From Knoellia aerolata DSM 18566 (GTDB lineage: Bacteria > Actinomycetota > Actinomycetes > Actinomycetales > Dermatophilaceae): DNA of 48,673 nucleotides. How positions within the stretch are numbered: the stretch's first letter is position 1; each line of letters begins with the position of its first letter. Below, piece by piece: positions 42,007-48,673 of this stretch. The notes below the pieces were generated by a model. The model saw only the letters and a list, made by a program, of their open reading frames with translations. It searched no databases and was not told where the DNA came from. The translations under genes and the position numbers were made by a program. The DNA lies in the NCBI RefSeq assembly GCF_000768695.1, contig NZ_AVPL01000025.1:1-48673 (forward strand), written 5' to 3'.

Positions 42007-44343
42007 GTGACTACAGGCCTCGACATGCGCACGGACACCCTCGTCTATCAAGCTCTTTTCCTTGACCTCCGTCATGGGCTCGTCGACCACGCACGCGACC
42101 GCTACCAACTCACCCACGGGCAGCAATCCGCTGACCGTCTCCGGGGAGTCTTGGGCGCCGAGCTGGCGCGTGCTGAGGAGTTGGTCGCGTCGAGCGGGGA
42201 GACAAGCGTCGTACAGCGAGGGCGCCAGGATCTGTTTGACTTCCTCGACATCTCGATGTTTCACAAGCTTGTGGAACAAGGCAAGGTGCCTTTAGCTCCA
42301 AGCACCGGGTCGGTCGTTCTTGACAAGGCGCGCACGCGGACGATTCTGACTCTGATCAAAGAACTCAAGGATGTGCGTGATCCCACAGCGCACCCTGGTC
42401 AAGAGCCCATGAGCGTGCGTGACGCCATGCGAGTGATCGACAGTGCTCTGCGTCTGTGCGAGCGATTGGAATTGGCCGAGTCCCTAATCGCAAGTCTGGA
42501 ACAGGTGCACGCAGAACTCGTCCTGAGGGCCGCCGAACCGCCGATTCCGAACAACCTTGCACCGTTCGATGACACACTCCCCGAACCTGAGACGATCGTT
42601 ACGGATTTCGTGGGGCGCGACAGCGAATTGCAGGTGCTGCGGGCTTGGCTTAGGTCGCCAGACAGGCCGAGATGGCTGCTTGTGGGGGAGGGCGGAAAGG
42701 GCAAGACGTCTCTGGCCTACCGCTTCGCCGTCGAGGTCCGAGACGCGCGGCCTGACGGGCTAGCTGGAGCCTTCTGGATCTCCGCGAAGAGGCGACGTTT
42801 TGTCGCGGGCGACATTCAAGCTCTCCGTTCCCCCGACTTCGTGGACCTTGAGAGCGCCGTGAATCGACTGCTAGTAAATTACGGCTTCTCTGAGCTTCTT
42901 AGCGAGGACTTACCTGCGAAGCAAGATGTGCTCCTTGAGCTGCTTGACACGTTACCAGTGCTCATCATTCTCGACGACCTAGATTCCGTACAGACGGAAG
43001 ATGAGGATGTAGTCGAGTTTTTCAGCCTCAAAGTAGCAATGACGGCGAGCAAGGTTCTGATGACCAGTCGGCGTGACTTTGCAGGTATGGGAAGCACCAA
43101 GACTGTCGTTGCGGGTCTGGATGAAGAAGCAGCGCTTGAGTTCGTGCGGACGCGCCTTGCGATGTACGGGCTGGAGGAAGACGTTCCGGACAAGTCTTGG
43201 GCCAGGAAGGCAGCGATAGCATGCGAGGGGAGCCCGCTATACATTGAAGAGTTGATCCGGCTTTCAAAATTCTTGGGACCCGTCTCCGCCCTGAAGAGTT
43301 GGGCGGACACGCAAGGCGACACTGTGAGAGAATACGCGTTGCGTCGGGAACAAGAAATGCTTACTGACCTAGCGCAAGAGGTTCTTGCGGTTTGTTCTCT
43401 ATCGCCCACACCACTCACGATTCCTGCGCTGTCCACGGTGGCAAATCGCGTCGAGCACTCGATTGTCGCAGCGATCGATGAACTTAGACGAATGCACTTA
43501 GTATTGAGCGGACCCGAAGAAGGAGACCCAACGTTCCACGTAAATCAGAACCTGGCACTTCTGGTCAAACGGGGATTAAATGAGACGGATGAAAAGAAGT
43601 TTCGCAATGCCCTTCAGGCCTTCCAGGGGCTCGGGTTCGACGATGCACACAACCATAAAGTTCGAAGTTTTGAGCGTCAAGCTAAATTACTGCTTCGGGC
43701 AAAACGGCCAGATGAAGCCCGCCGAACGATCGAACAAGGTCTCACAGAGTGCACCGAAGACCCCACGCTCCTGGCACTTCTTGGACGTTCGTTTGCAGAG
43801 ATGCAGCCGAAGCGGGGCGTGGATGCAGTCAAGGCGTGGAAGAGGGCATCGGACTTGCGCTTTGGCGAACCGTGGATGTATCAGAGTTGGGCGACGCTGG
43901 AGCAGTCGCAGAGGCAGTGGGCGTCAATGGCGTTCGCCGCTGAAGAGGGTCTGCGCAACTGCCGCGCTGACGACGTTCGCCTTATATTTGCAGCCGGACT
44001 CGCTCACAGTCAAAACGCACAATACCTCCACCGAAGTTTGCAGACGCAGTTGGCGAGGAAAGCGGTCGGAGAGGCGGATCGGCATCTCGATAGAGCGATC
44101 CGCCTTGGGACTGCGAATAACGAACACCCCTACTACTTGAGCAAGGCTCATCGGGCGTCAGTGCTCAATTCCTCGGTGTTTGGTGCAACCAGAAAGACGG
44201 AACGGCGAATCATCAACTGGCTCAAAGCGATGCCGGACGACGTCTACGCACGCGAGGAAGCGTCAAGGCGAGCTCCGAAATATCCATCCCTGGGTGAGCT
44301 GTTAACCCAACTAGACGAGGGCCGAAGCGCGACCCCCCAATGA
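42007..44343 (+). CDS. HEPN-STAND NTPase, candidate anti-phage defence protein
   Basis: A 778-residue protein. Residues 1-165 are helical with VRDPTAHPGQ (near 123-132), matching the Rx4H motif and setting of Swt1-type HEPN domains. FVGRDSELQVLRAWLR (near 200) opens an NB-ARC/STAND ATPase: Walker A LVGEGGKGKTSLAY near 227-240, Walker B VLIILDDLDSV near 317-328, and the GxP helix motif EGSPLYIEELI near 408. Residues about 550-770 look like helical TPR-type repeats. STAND proteins sense a trigger with the C-terminal repeats, oligomerise on ATP and fire an effector; HEPN domains are often RNases. Base composition is visibly less GC-rich than the T4SS genes, so it was probably acquired separately. 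Start GTG 42007; weak ribosome site. Confidence 0.78.
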   Translation: MTTGLDMRTDTLVYQALFLDLRHGLVDHARDRYQLTHGQQSADRLRGVLGAELARAEELVASSGETSVVQRGRQDLFDFLDISMFHKLVEQGKVPLAPSTGSVVLDKARTRTILTLIKELKDVRDPTAHPGQEPMSVRDAMRVIDSALRLCERLELAESLIASLEQVHAELVLRAAEPPIPNNLAPFDDTLPEPETIVTDFVGRDSELQVLRAWLRSPDRPRWLLVGEGGKGKTSLAYRFAVEVRDARPDGLAGAFWISAKRRRFVAGDIQALRSPDFVDLESAVNRLLVNYGFSELLSEDLPAKQDVLLELLDTLPVLIILDDLDSVQTEDEDVVEFFSLKVAMTASKVLMTSRRDFAGMGSTKTVVAGLDEEAALEFVRTRLAMYGLEEDVPDKSWARKAAIACEGSPLYIEELIRLSKFLGPVSALKSWADTQGDTVREYALRREQEMLTDLAQEVLAVCSLSPTPLTIPALSTVANRVEHSIVAAIDELRRMHLVLSGPEEGDPTFHVNQNLALLVKRGLNETDEKKFRNALQAFQGLGFDDAHNHKVRSFERQAKLLLRAKRPDEARRTIEQGLTECTEDPTLLALLGRSFAEMQPKRGVDAVKAWKRASDLRFGEPWMYQSWATLEQSQRQWASMAFAAEEGLRNCRADDVRLIFAAGLAHSQNAQYLHRSLQTQLARKAVGEADRHLDRAIRLGTANNEHPYYLSKAHRASVLNSSVFGATRKTERRIINWLKAMPDDVYAREEASRRAPKYPSLGELLTQLDEGRSATPQ

Positions 44344-44622
44344 CCCAGCCTTTCGGGCCGAACACGCCCATCGCGACAGCAGGTAATAGCCAGGGGTAGC
44401 AGTCAGTATGTCCACCGTGGGCAGCCAGGGCAAAATTCGAGATCCAAGATTTGAACACTACGTGGATGCCATCGCGATCGTGCACTGGTGCCTCCGCGTG
44501 ACCACGGGCGGGACCGTTATGCACAGCCATCCAGGAGTGGCACCGGGTGCTCGAGCCGCCAAGACGCGACTCCCCTTCACCAGTGCCACTGCGATCAGCG
44601 TCACTCCGGCACCCCTCTGATG
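44344..44622. other. 279-bp spacer between STAND gene and IS110
   Basis: No gene I can support. The IS110 right-hand non-coding end should fall within it. No clear terminator for the STAND gene was seen. Confidence 0.3.
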
Positions 44623-45804
44623 TCAAGGGGCGGGTTGAAGGGCCCTTGGTGTCGTGGTCTTCCGTGTCGTGGTCGGCGCGGGTAGCGTCGTTGGTGCGGG
44701 TCCGGGAAGTGGCTGATCCGAAGTGCCGGTGTGCGGGTTGAAGCCGGCCGCGCTGGACTGAAGTGCCGCCCCGCTGTGCCCTCCCGGGCCCGCCTCGGCG
44801 GCGTCGGCGCGGAGCCGGCGGTACAGCGCGTCGGAAATGCGTCTCTTCAGGCAGCGCATCGCCTCGCGGCGGGACTTGCCGGCGGCGAGCTTGCGCCGGT
44901 AGTAGGCCCGGCCTTCGGTGTCGAGGCGGATCTGGGTGGCTGCGGCGATGTGAATCATGTGGTTCATCCGCCGGTTCCCCGCACGGGAGAGCCGGTGGCG
45001 TATGACCTCGCCGGAGGAAGCTTCGATGGGGGCGGTGCCGGTCCAAGACGCGAACCGGTTGCGATCGGCGAAGCGGGCGACGTCGCCGGTGTCGGCTAGG
45101 GTGCGGGCGGCCACGACCGGCCCGACACCGGGCAGTTCCATCAGGGTCGAGCCAGAGGCCAAGACCATCTCCTTGAGCTCCTTGGTGAGCGCCTTGATCT
45201 TTTTCTCGATCGTGACGAGCTCAGCGATCTGCTCGGCGGCGAGCCGGCGCCGGGTCTTGCCGGCCACGTCGCGAGGCTTGACCGTCGCGAGGATCCTCCC
45301 GGCCTGTCCGGTGGTGATGTCCCGCTTGGACTGTCCCGGAACGAGTTCCGACAACAGCCGGTGCACCCGGTTCACGCACTGGATCCGGGCCCGGCTCAGC
45401 TCAGCTCGCCGGTCCACCAGAAACCGCAGTGCCTCGAGCTGCACGTCGTAGGCCAGCACCCGCAGGGCTGGGGTGCGCACCGCGACCACCGCCACGGCGT
45501 GGGCGTCGGTCTTGCGGTTGTGTCCGGTGTCGAACAGCCGAGCCCGCGCCGACAGCTTCGCTGGCACGTCCACGACGTACTCCTCGTCGGCTAACAGCCT
45601 TTGCGCCAAGGGCCGGCCGGCGCCGTTGCTGCCCTCCACCGCCCAAGTCCGCTCCGGATAGGACGCGACGTGTTTGCGCATCGCGGCGTACCCGGCCTTG
45701 TCCGTGGCGAACCGTCCCGTCGCCAACACGTTCTCGCGGTCGTCGACAACCTCGATCGTCGCCGACAGCTTGTGGGGATCGACCCCGATGAACACCCTCG
45801 CCAT
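44623..45804 (-). CDS. IS110-family transposase
   Basis: A 393-residue transposase. The N-terminal RuvC-like DEDD domain shows FIGVDPHKLSATIEV (Asp), TWAVEGSNGAG (Glu) and KTDAHAVAVVAV (Asp), and the C-terminal half has the transposase_20 segment LMELPGVGPVVAARTLAD (about 240) with the conserved Ser-containing RNRFASWTGTAPIEASSG region. ATG 45804 opens the family N-terminus. IS110 enzymes recombine circular elements into target sites guided by a bridge RNA. The last 45 residues are Pro/Thr-rich, outside the conserved fold. Appears intact. Confidence 0.92.
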   Translation of the reverse strand: MARVFIGVDPHKLSATIEVVDDRENVLATGRFATDKAGYAAMRKHVASYPERTWAVEGSNGAGRPLAQRLLADEEYVVDVPAKLSARARLFDTGHNRKTDAHAVAVVAVRTPALRVLAYDVQLEALRFLVDRRAELSRARIQCVNRVHRLLSELVPGQSKRDITTGQAGRILATVKPRDVAGKTRRRLAAEQIAELVTIEKKIKALTKELKEMVLASGSTLMELPGVGPVVAARTLADTGDVARFADRNRFASWTGTAPIEASSGEVIRHRLSRAGNRRMNHMIHIAAATQIRLDTEGRAYYRRKLAAGKSRREAMRCLKRRISDALYRRLRADAAEAGPGGHSGAALQSSAAGFNPHTGTSDQPLPGPAPTTLPAPTTTRKTTTPRALQPAP

Positions 45805-46020
45805 GAGCTTCGCCTTCCCGTCGTGACCAAATGAAGACGCCGGGCGGGCATTGCTACTGAGAGCAGGGCAGACCCCTCTGGAGCCACACTCCAGCACGGT
45901 GATCCGCGGGAACGCAAACCGAAGATGAGCCACACCCATCGCGGGTGGGCAGCCGCAAGGAGAGCTTCCCGCCGATCACCTGGACCGAGTCTGGCCGGAC
46001 ACCGGTCCTAAGGGAATCGT
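45805..46020 (-). ncRNA. candidate IS110 bridge RNA region (non-coding leader)
   Basis: In IS110-group elements the non-coding stretch between the left end and the transposase start encodes a structured bridge RNA with target- and donor-binding loops. Here about 215 bases or more upstream of the transposase on its strand show no supported gene, with GC-rich short inverted segments. I could not fold it or define its ends, so this marks where to look and not a proven RNA. Confidence 0.35.
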
Positions 46021-46132
46021 CTAGTAGCCCCGAGTGTCCGTGTCTCAGCCGATATGACACCACCTGGAGACTGGGTCAAAGGTCGGCTAACGCTGAGGTG
46101 CGAGCGAAATACAGGAAAGGGACAGCTTGGCG

Positions 46133-46876
46133 CTACCAACCCAGCCATCCAATGCAGACCTGTCCCACAAGTGCGCGCGGTTCGTCGAAACCAGCCTCGC
46201 TCTCGTCTGCGGGCGCATTTAGCCATTTTCGAGTGGCGTGCTCTCCTGTCGCTGGCACCAACTCGATGGTCTCCTCCATGCTCCGAACCAAGGTCGGAGC
46301 GTCCTTGTAGTCGCTGCGAACGCCCGAGATCTCCCCTCCCTTGAGGCGGGGGAGACCATCAAGCATCGCCGCGAAGCACTGCTCCAACTCGGTGGAGCCA
46401 TCTGCCGCCTGCACCCAAAGCGCCGGCAAGGGGGGAACGTCTGCTGTAACCCGTTCGCCAGTTGCGTAGCCGGTGGTGAAATCGGGAGTCCATTGAGGAC
46501 TGGCTTCGGTCGATGCCGACGGAGCGGCAGGCGTGGCGGTCACGGGTTCTGAAGTGGGTAACTGCGCCGCTTCGCTGTCCCTGTCGCTGTCGGTGCCTTG
46601 GGCCTGCTCAACCACCCGCGTGCACGCCCATGTGTACTGCACCCACTGTTCGTGCATCATGTCGCCCGGGTTCGCCGCTTCTGACCCGTACATCGCGGTC
46701 GCGTCGGAGACGCACCCGTTGTTCGGCCCGGCGGAGTCTTCAACGCCGACGCGCCCCATCAAGAGCGCAAACGCCACGATCGCGGTGGCCAAGCAACTTG
46801 CCCCTACCAAGATCCACCGCATCGCTAGCCGGTCGCGTGGGAGTTGCCAAGCCCCGGTCCCCTCCTGCGTGCCCAT
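46133..46876 (-). CDS. unknown membrane-anchored protein
   Basis: A 247-residue protein with a span at about 20-42 (RWILVGASCLATAIVAFALL), two cysteines soon after it (near 56 and 85), a Ser/Thr/Pro/Glu linker (about 95-130), and an outer domain of about 110 residues. I recognise no family. ATG 46876 has GGAGGGTG upstream and is preferred over a further in-frame ATG at 46918. It may be a surface or export protein of the element, or a cargo gene unrelated to transfer. Confidence 0.55.
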   Translation of the reverse strand: MGTQEGTGAWQLPRDRLAMRWILVGASCLATAIVAFALLMGRVGVEDSAGPNNGCVSDATAMYGSEAANPGDMMHEQWVQYTWACTRVVEQAQGTDSDRDSEAAQLPTSEPVTATPAAPSASTEASPQWTPDFTTGYATGERVTADVPPLPALWVQAADGSTELEQCFAAMLDGLPRLKGGEISGVRSDYKDAPTLVRSMEETIELVPATGEHATRKWLNAPADESEAGFDEPRALVGQVCIGWLGW

Positions 46877-47748
46877 CTTCACCCTCCCCCTCGTTTTGCC
46901 GCGGCGAAACGACGACAACGGCGGCAGCGCAGACGCTACCGGTCAACATGGACACCGCGCAGGTCCTTGTCCGGGTGCACTTGAACCGCGCGGGTGGGTA
47001 CAGATCGGCAAGCAAGGACGGCTGTTAGCCTTTTGGCCGGCGACTTAGCCTGGGTCAACCTTCGGACCTCTTGTAGTCACCTTGGCCGCCCGCCAACTCG
47101 AGCAGAACGCACGTACTCGAGGTGGGTGAGTCCTACCGCACAAAGGGAAGAGGACTCCGGTTCATCAGGTGCAGTTTCTCCAGTTTCGTTGAAGAGGCAT
47201 GCCTGGCGACGGACGTACTCCGGAATGGTGAGGGCCACGACGTCAGAGGAGGCGCTGACGTTCAGCGACGACGAGTTCGGCCTCGAAGCTTGTATGCCCA
47301 CCTTCGGGGCTGGCTAGGCCAGAATCACAGGCATAGATGCTCGCTCTCAGGGGCAACCTGCGGTGCCGCTACAACCTCTGCTGTGTATTGCATGGCCCGC
47401 CTCGCGTGTTGATGACTGAGCCGCGAAGTCCTCGAGGTCGTGGTGCAGCGGTTCTTTCAGTCTGATGCGCGGTGGCCCTGAGGGCAAAATGTCTCCGCTG
47501 ACGGTGAGCAAGTGCTTCGCACACGCCAGGATCCTGGGCTTTCTACTTAAGATCTCGGCGTGCCAAGGTGAAGGTCGAGATCCTGTCGCCTCGCTCTAGA
47601 CGGTCGCTGCAGTCACACCCTTCGACTGCGGGTGCCCACCCGGAAGTGAGGACTCATCGTGCGGAAAGCATTGAGCCACTGCGCTAGCGCTTATGTGAAC
47701 GCGGACCTGCAACCGAACGGCTAAGCGGACCACCGTTATCGTCCGACC
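46877..47748. other. 872-bp stretch with no supported gene
   Basis: Several short frames are open on both strands, but none has a start site, length or composition that I trust. One on the minus strand (47077-47301) has protein-like content and may be a gene relic. A perfect 12-bp palindrome CCAGGATCCTGG lies at 47526-47537, and GATCTCG/CGAGATC (47551-47557 and 47576-47582) could form a hairpin. Confidence 0.3.
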
Positions 47749-48114
47749 ATGGATCCCACACTCAAGGCGGCCTTCGATCTGTTGCAGCTCAGCCTGACCA
47801 TGCAGAAGGCGGCTAGGCAGTTCGCCGAAAAGCGCGCCCGTGAGCACCAAGCGGAACTTCACGCCTTGAAGGCAGAGGAGCAAGACAAGGTCGCTACCCG
47901 CCTACTTGGTGAAGCGCGATCGAGCCTCCTGCACAGCCTCACATGGGAGGTGTTGAGGCACCACAGGGTCAAGCCCACAGGCCTCGTTGGAGAGACTGTG
48001 CTGGGCTATGAGTGCAGTTGCGGTTCCATGGCTGCAAGCGACTACCCGTCTCGACACATTGCGGATGCAGTCACCTTGGCCGTCATGGCTTGCGCGAGGG
48101 GCGAAATGGACTGA
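47749..48114 (+). CDS. small protein of unknown function
   Basis: A 121-residue protein: an N-terminal helix that looks like a coiled coil (residues about 10-55, MQKAARQFAEKRAREHQ), then a compact part with CSCG (near 91-94) and RHIADAVTLAVMACA at the end. No known family. Start ATG 47749; no strong ribosome site. Confidence 0.45.
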   Translation: MDPTLKAAFDLLQLSLTMQKAARQFAEKRAREHQAELHALKAEEQDKVATRLLGEARSSLLHSLTWEVLRHHRVKPTGLVGETVLGYECSCGSMAASDYPSRHIADAVTLAVMACARGEMD

Positions 48115-48118
48115 CCAC

Positions 48119-48466
48119 TCAGGGGCGGCCCGTCGCCTCCAACTTTTCGGCAATAACGCGTCCTCTATCCCGCCAGTCCACGCTGACAGATCCGGTGAAT
48201 TTCTGCTCCTTCACGTTGAGGTCGAGGCTCTCGCCAGGCCCCACCTCAGACTTGCCTCCCGCGGGCGAGTCGGCCCAGAAAGAGCTGTAAATTGCTTCCC
48301 AGCTCACGTCCTCCGCAGTCGCGTCACCGGAGTTGACCAGCCTGTAGAGCCCGGGCGATACATAAGTGACCTTCCACTCGACACCTCGTCTATTTGGGGC
48401 TGTGGGCGGCGTCGGGACGGAGCCCTCCACGTCCAGTGCCATTGACGCAACTTGGGACTGCTGCAC
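48119..48466 (-). pseudogene. unknown protein, N-terminus cut off by the IS3-family element
   Basis: About 115 residues remain. The body (VTYVSPGLYRLVNSGDATAE, WEAIYSSFWAD, then SVSVDWRDRGR) is a beta-sandwich-like domain seen in small bacterial proteins that describe 'differences to neutral' folds; I recognise no named family. The frame opens from a GTG at 48466, only a few bases from the IS end, and the first 15 residues look unlike a natural start. I think the true start was lost. Confidence 0.5.
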
Positions 48467-48471
48467 CGATA

Positions 48472-48673
48472 GGTGACAGGTTGGGTCAAGCAGCCTGAGT
48501 GGCTGGTGTGGTCATGATGGTCTCGTACTCGATGGGGGTCAATCGGCCGAGGGCGTCTTGCCTGCGGCGGCGGTGGTAGGTCCTCTCGATCCAGTGACGA
48601 TCGCGATTCGCAGCTCTTGCCGGGTGGCCCAGGAGCGGCGATCAAGCACGTTCTTCTGAAGCAGGGAGAAGAA
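48472..48673 (-). mobile_element. 3' end of an IS3-family insertion sequence, cut by the window edge
   Basis: The end probably lies at 48472-48474 (TGACAGGTTGGGTC follows). It contains the last 62 codons or so of the OrfB transposase on the minus strand. The rest of the element is outside the window. Confidence 0.65.
48486..48673 (-). pseudogene. IS3-family OrfB transposase, C-terminal part with a frameshift
   Basis: Reading leftward from the edge: FSLLQKNVLDRRSWATR, then ELRIAIVT; then after one missing base near 48594 the next frame continues WIERTYHRRRRQ, then DALGRLTPIEYETIMTT and stops at 48486-48488. This is the DDE integrase C-terminus of IS3-family (rve) transposases. The two frames join with a single-base deletion, so this copy is inactive unless it is a sequencing error. 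Confidence 0.75.

Larger units (their letters stand above)
44623..46022 (-). mobile_element. IS110-family insertion sequence (ends not defined)
   Basis: Made of the transposase and its non-coding leader. IS110 elements lack proper inverted repeats and give no target duplication, so their ends cannot be read from a single copy. Sequence between 44344 and 44622 may belong to the right end or to the former target. Confidence 0.55.

Noticed and set aside
44408-44620. A 70-codon frame downstream of the STAND gene
   Set aside because: No ribosome site; the stretch probably belongs to the IS110 end.
46994-47317. A 107-codon plus-strand frame and a 74-codon minus-strand frame (47077-47301)
   Set aside because: No ribosome site, no recognisable motif and no clear composition; the minus-strand one may be a relic but I cannot support it.
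48304-48645. A 113-codon minus-strand frame through the IS3 end
   Set aside because: It is in a different frame from the transposase and crosses the IS boundary.
4932-48673. A second copy of the tRNA-Val 3' end (attR)
   Set aside because: Looked for the T-arm and acceptor sequence by eye and found none, so the right end is probably outside the window; an exact computer search would be decisive.

Overview
The window reads as a high-GC Gram-positive actinobacterial chromosome. Codon third positions are almost all G/C, GTG starts are common, and the conjugation proteins are of the SCO6880 type known from Streptomyces and relatives. I think a member of the Micrococcales, possibly near Intrasporangiaceae, is most likely, but that is inference; no rRNA or marker gene settles it.

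Positions 1-4.93 kb are ordinary chromosome: a RibD-like reductase, a PPK2 polyphosphate kinase, an AidB-type acyl-CoA dehydrogenase, a YihY/BrkB membrane protein and a tRNA-Gly(GCC)/tRNA-Cys(GCA)/tRNA-Val(GAC) cluster. From the 3' end of tRNA-Val to the end of the window everything looks like one large integrated element, best described as an integrative and conjugative element (ICE). It begins with an excisionase-like gene. I find no integrase, relaxase, replication gene or second attachment site, so the element probably continues beyond the right edge.

The element has three parts. (1) 5.6-17.0 kb is a Tad/Flp pilus operon: lipoprotein, secreted PKD-like protein, CpaB-like SAF protein, TadZ-like ATPase, TadA, TadB, TadC, Flp pilin, two TadE-like proteins, a TadG-like protein and a 1125-residue membrane protein with two LysM domains and a BTAD-like C-terminus. 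Most of these genes overlap by 1-8 bases. (2) 17.0-28.9 kb is a defence or accessory island: a YrhB/Imm35-like plus uracil-DNA glycosylase gene with an internal TAG, an IS21 left-end relic beside a truncated HEPN-like gene, a DUF4062 protein, several unknown genes, a decayed PD-(D/E)XK nuclease, a NERD nuclease and a complete type III restriction-modification pair. (3) 29.4-41.7 kb is a type IV secretion/conjugation operon: regulator, ParA-like ATPase, VirB2-like and VirB6-like membrane proteins, SCO6880 protein, VirB4 ATPase, a three-enzyme cell-wall hydrolase, and the coupling protein TraG/VirD4.

The right part (42.0-48.7 kb) carries a candidate HEPN-STAND NTPase defence gene, an IS110 transposase with a long non-coding leader that may hold a bridge RNA, several unknown genes, and at the edge a frameshifted IS3-family transposase end. 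Lower GC, decayed genes and insertion-sequence relics mark 17-29 kb and 42-48.7 kb as recently acquired cargo around two well-kept machines.

The likely logic is that the Tad pilus makes cell-cell or surface contact, the T4SS with its wall hydrolases moves the DNA, and the island and STAND gene protect the host or the element from phages and rival plasmids. No single gene here is certainly a new system. The best candidates are the HEPN-STAND gene, the Tad-plus-T4SS pairing with its LysM-BTAD protein, and the YrhB-UDG gene.
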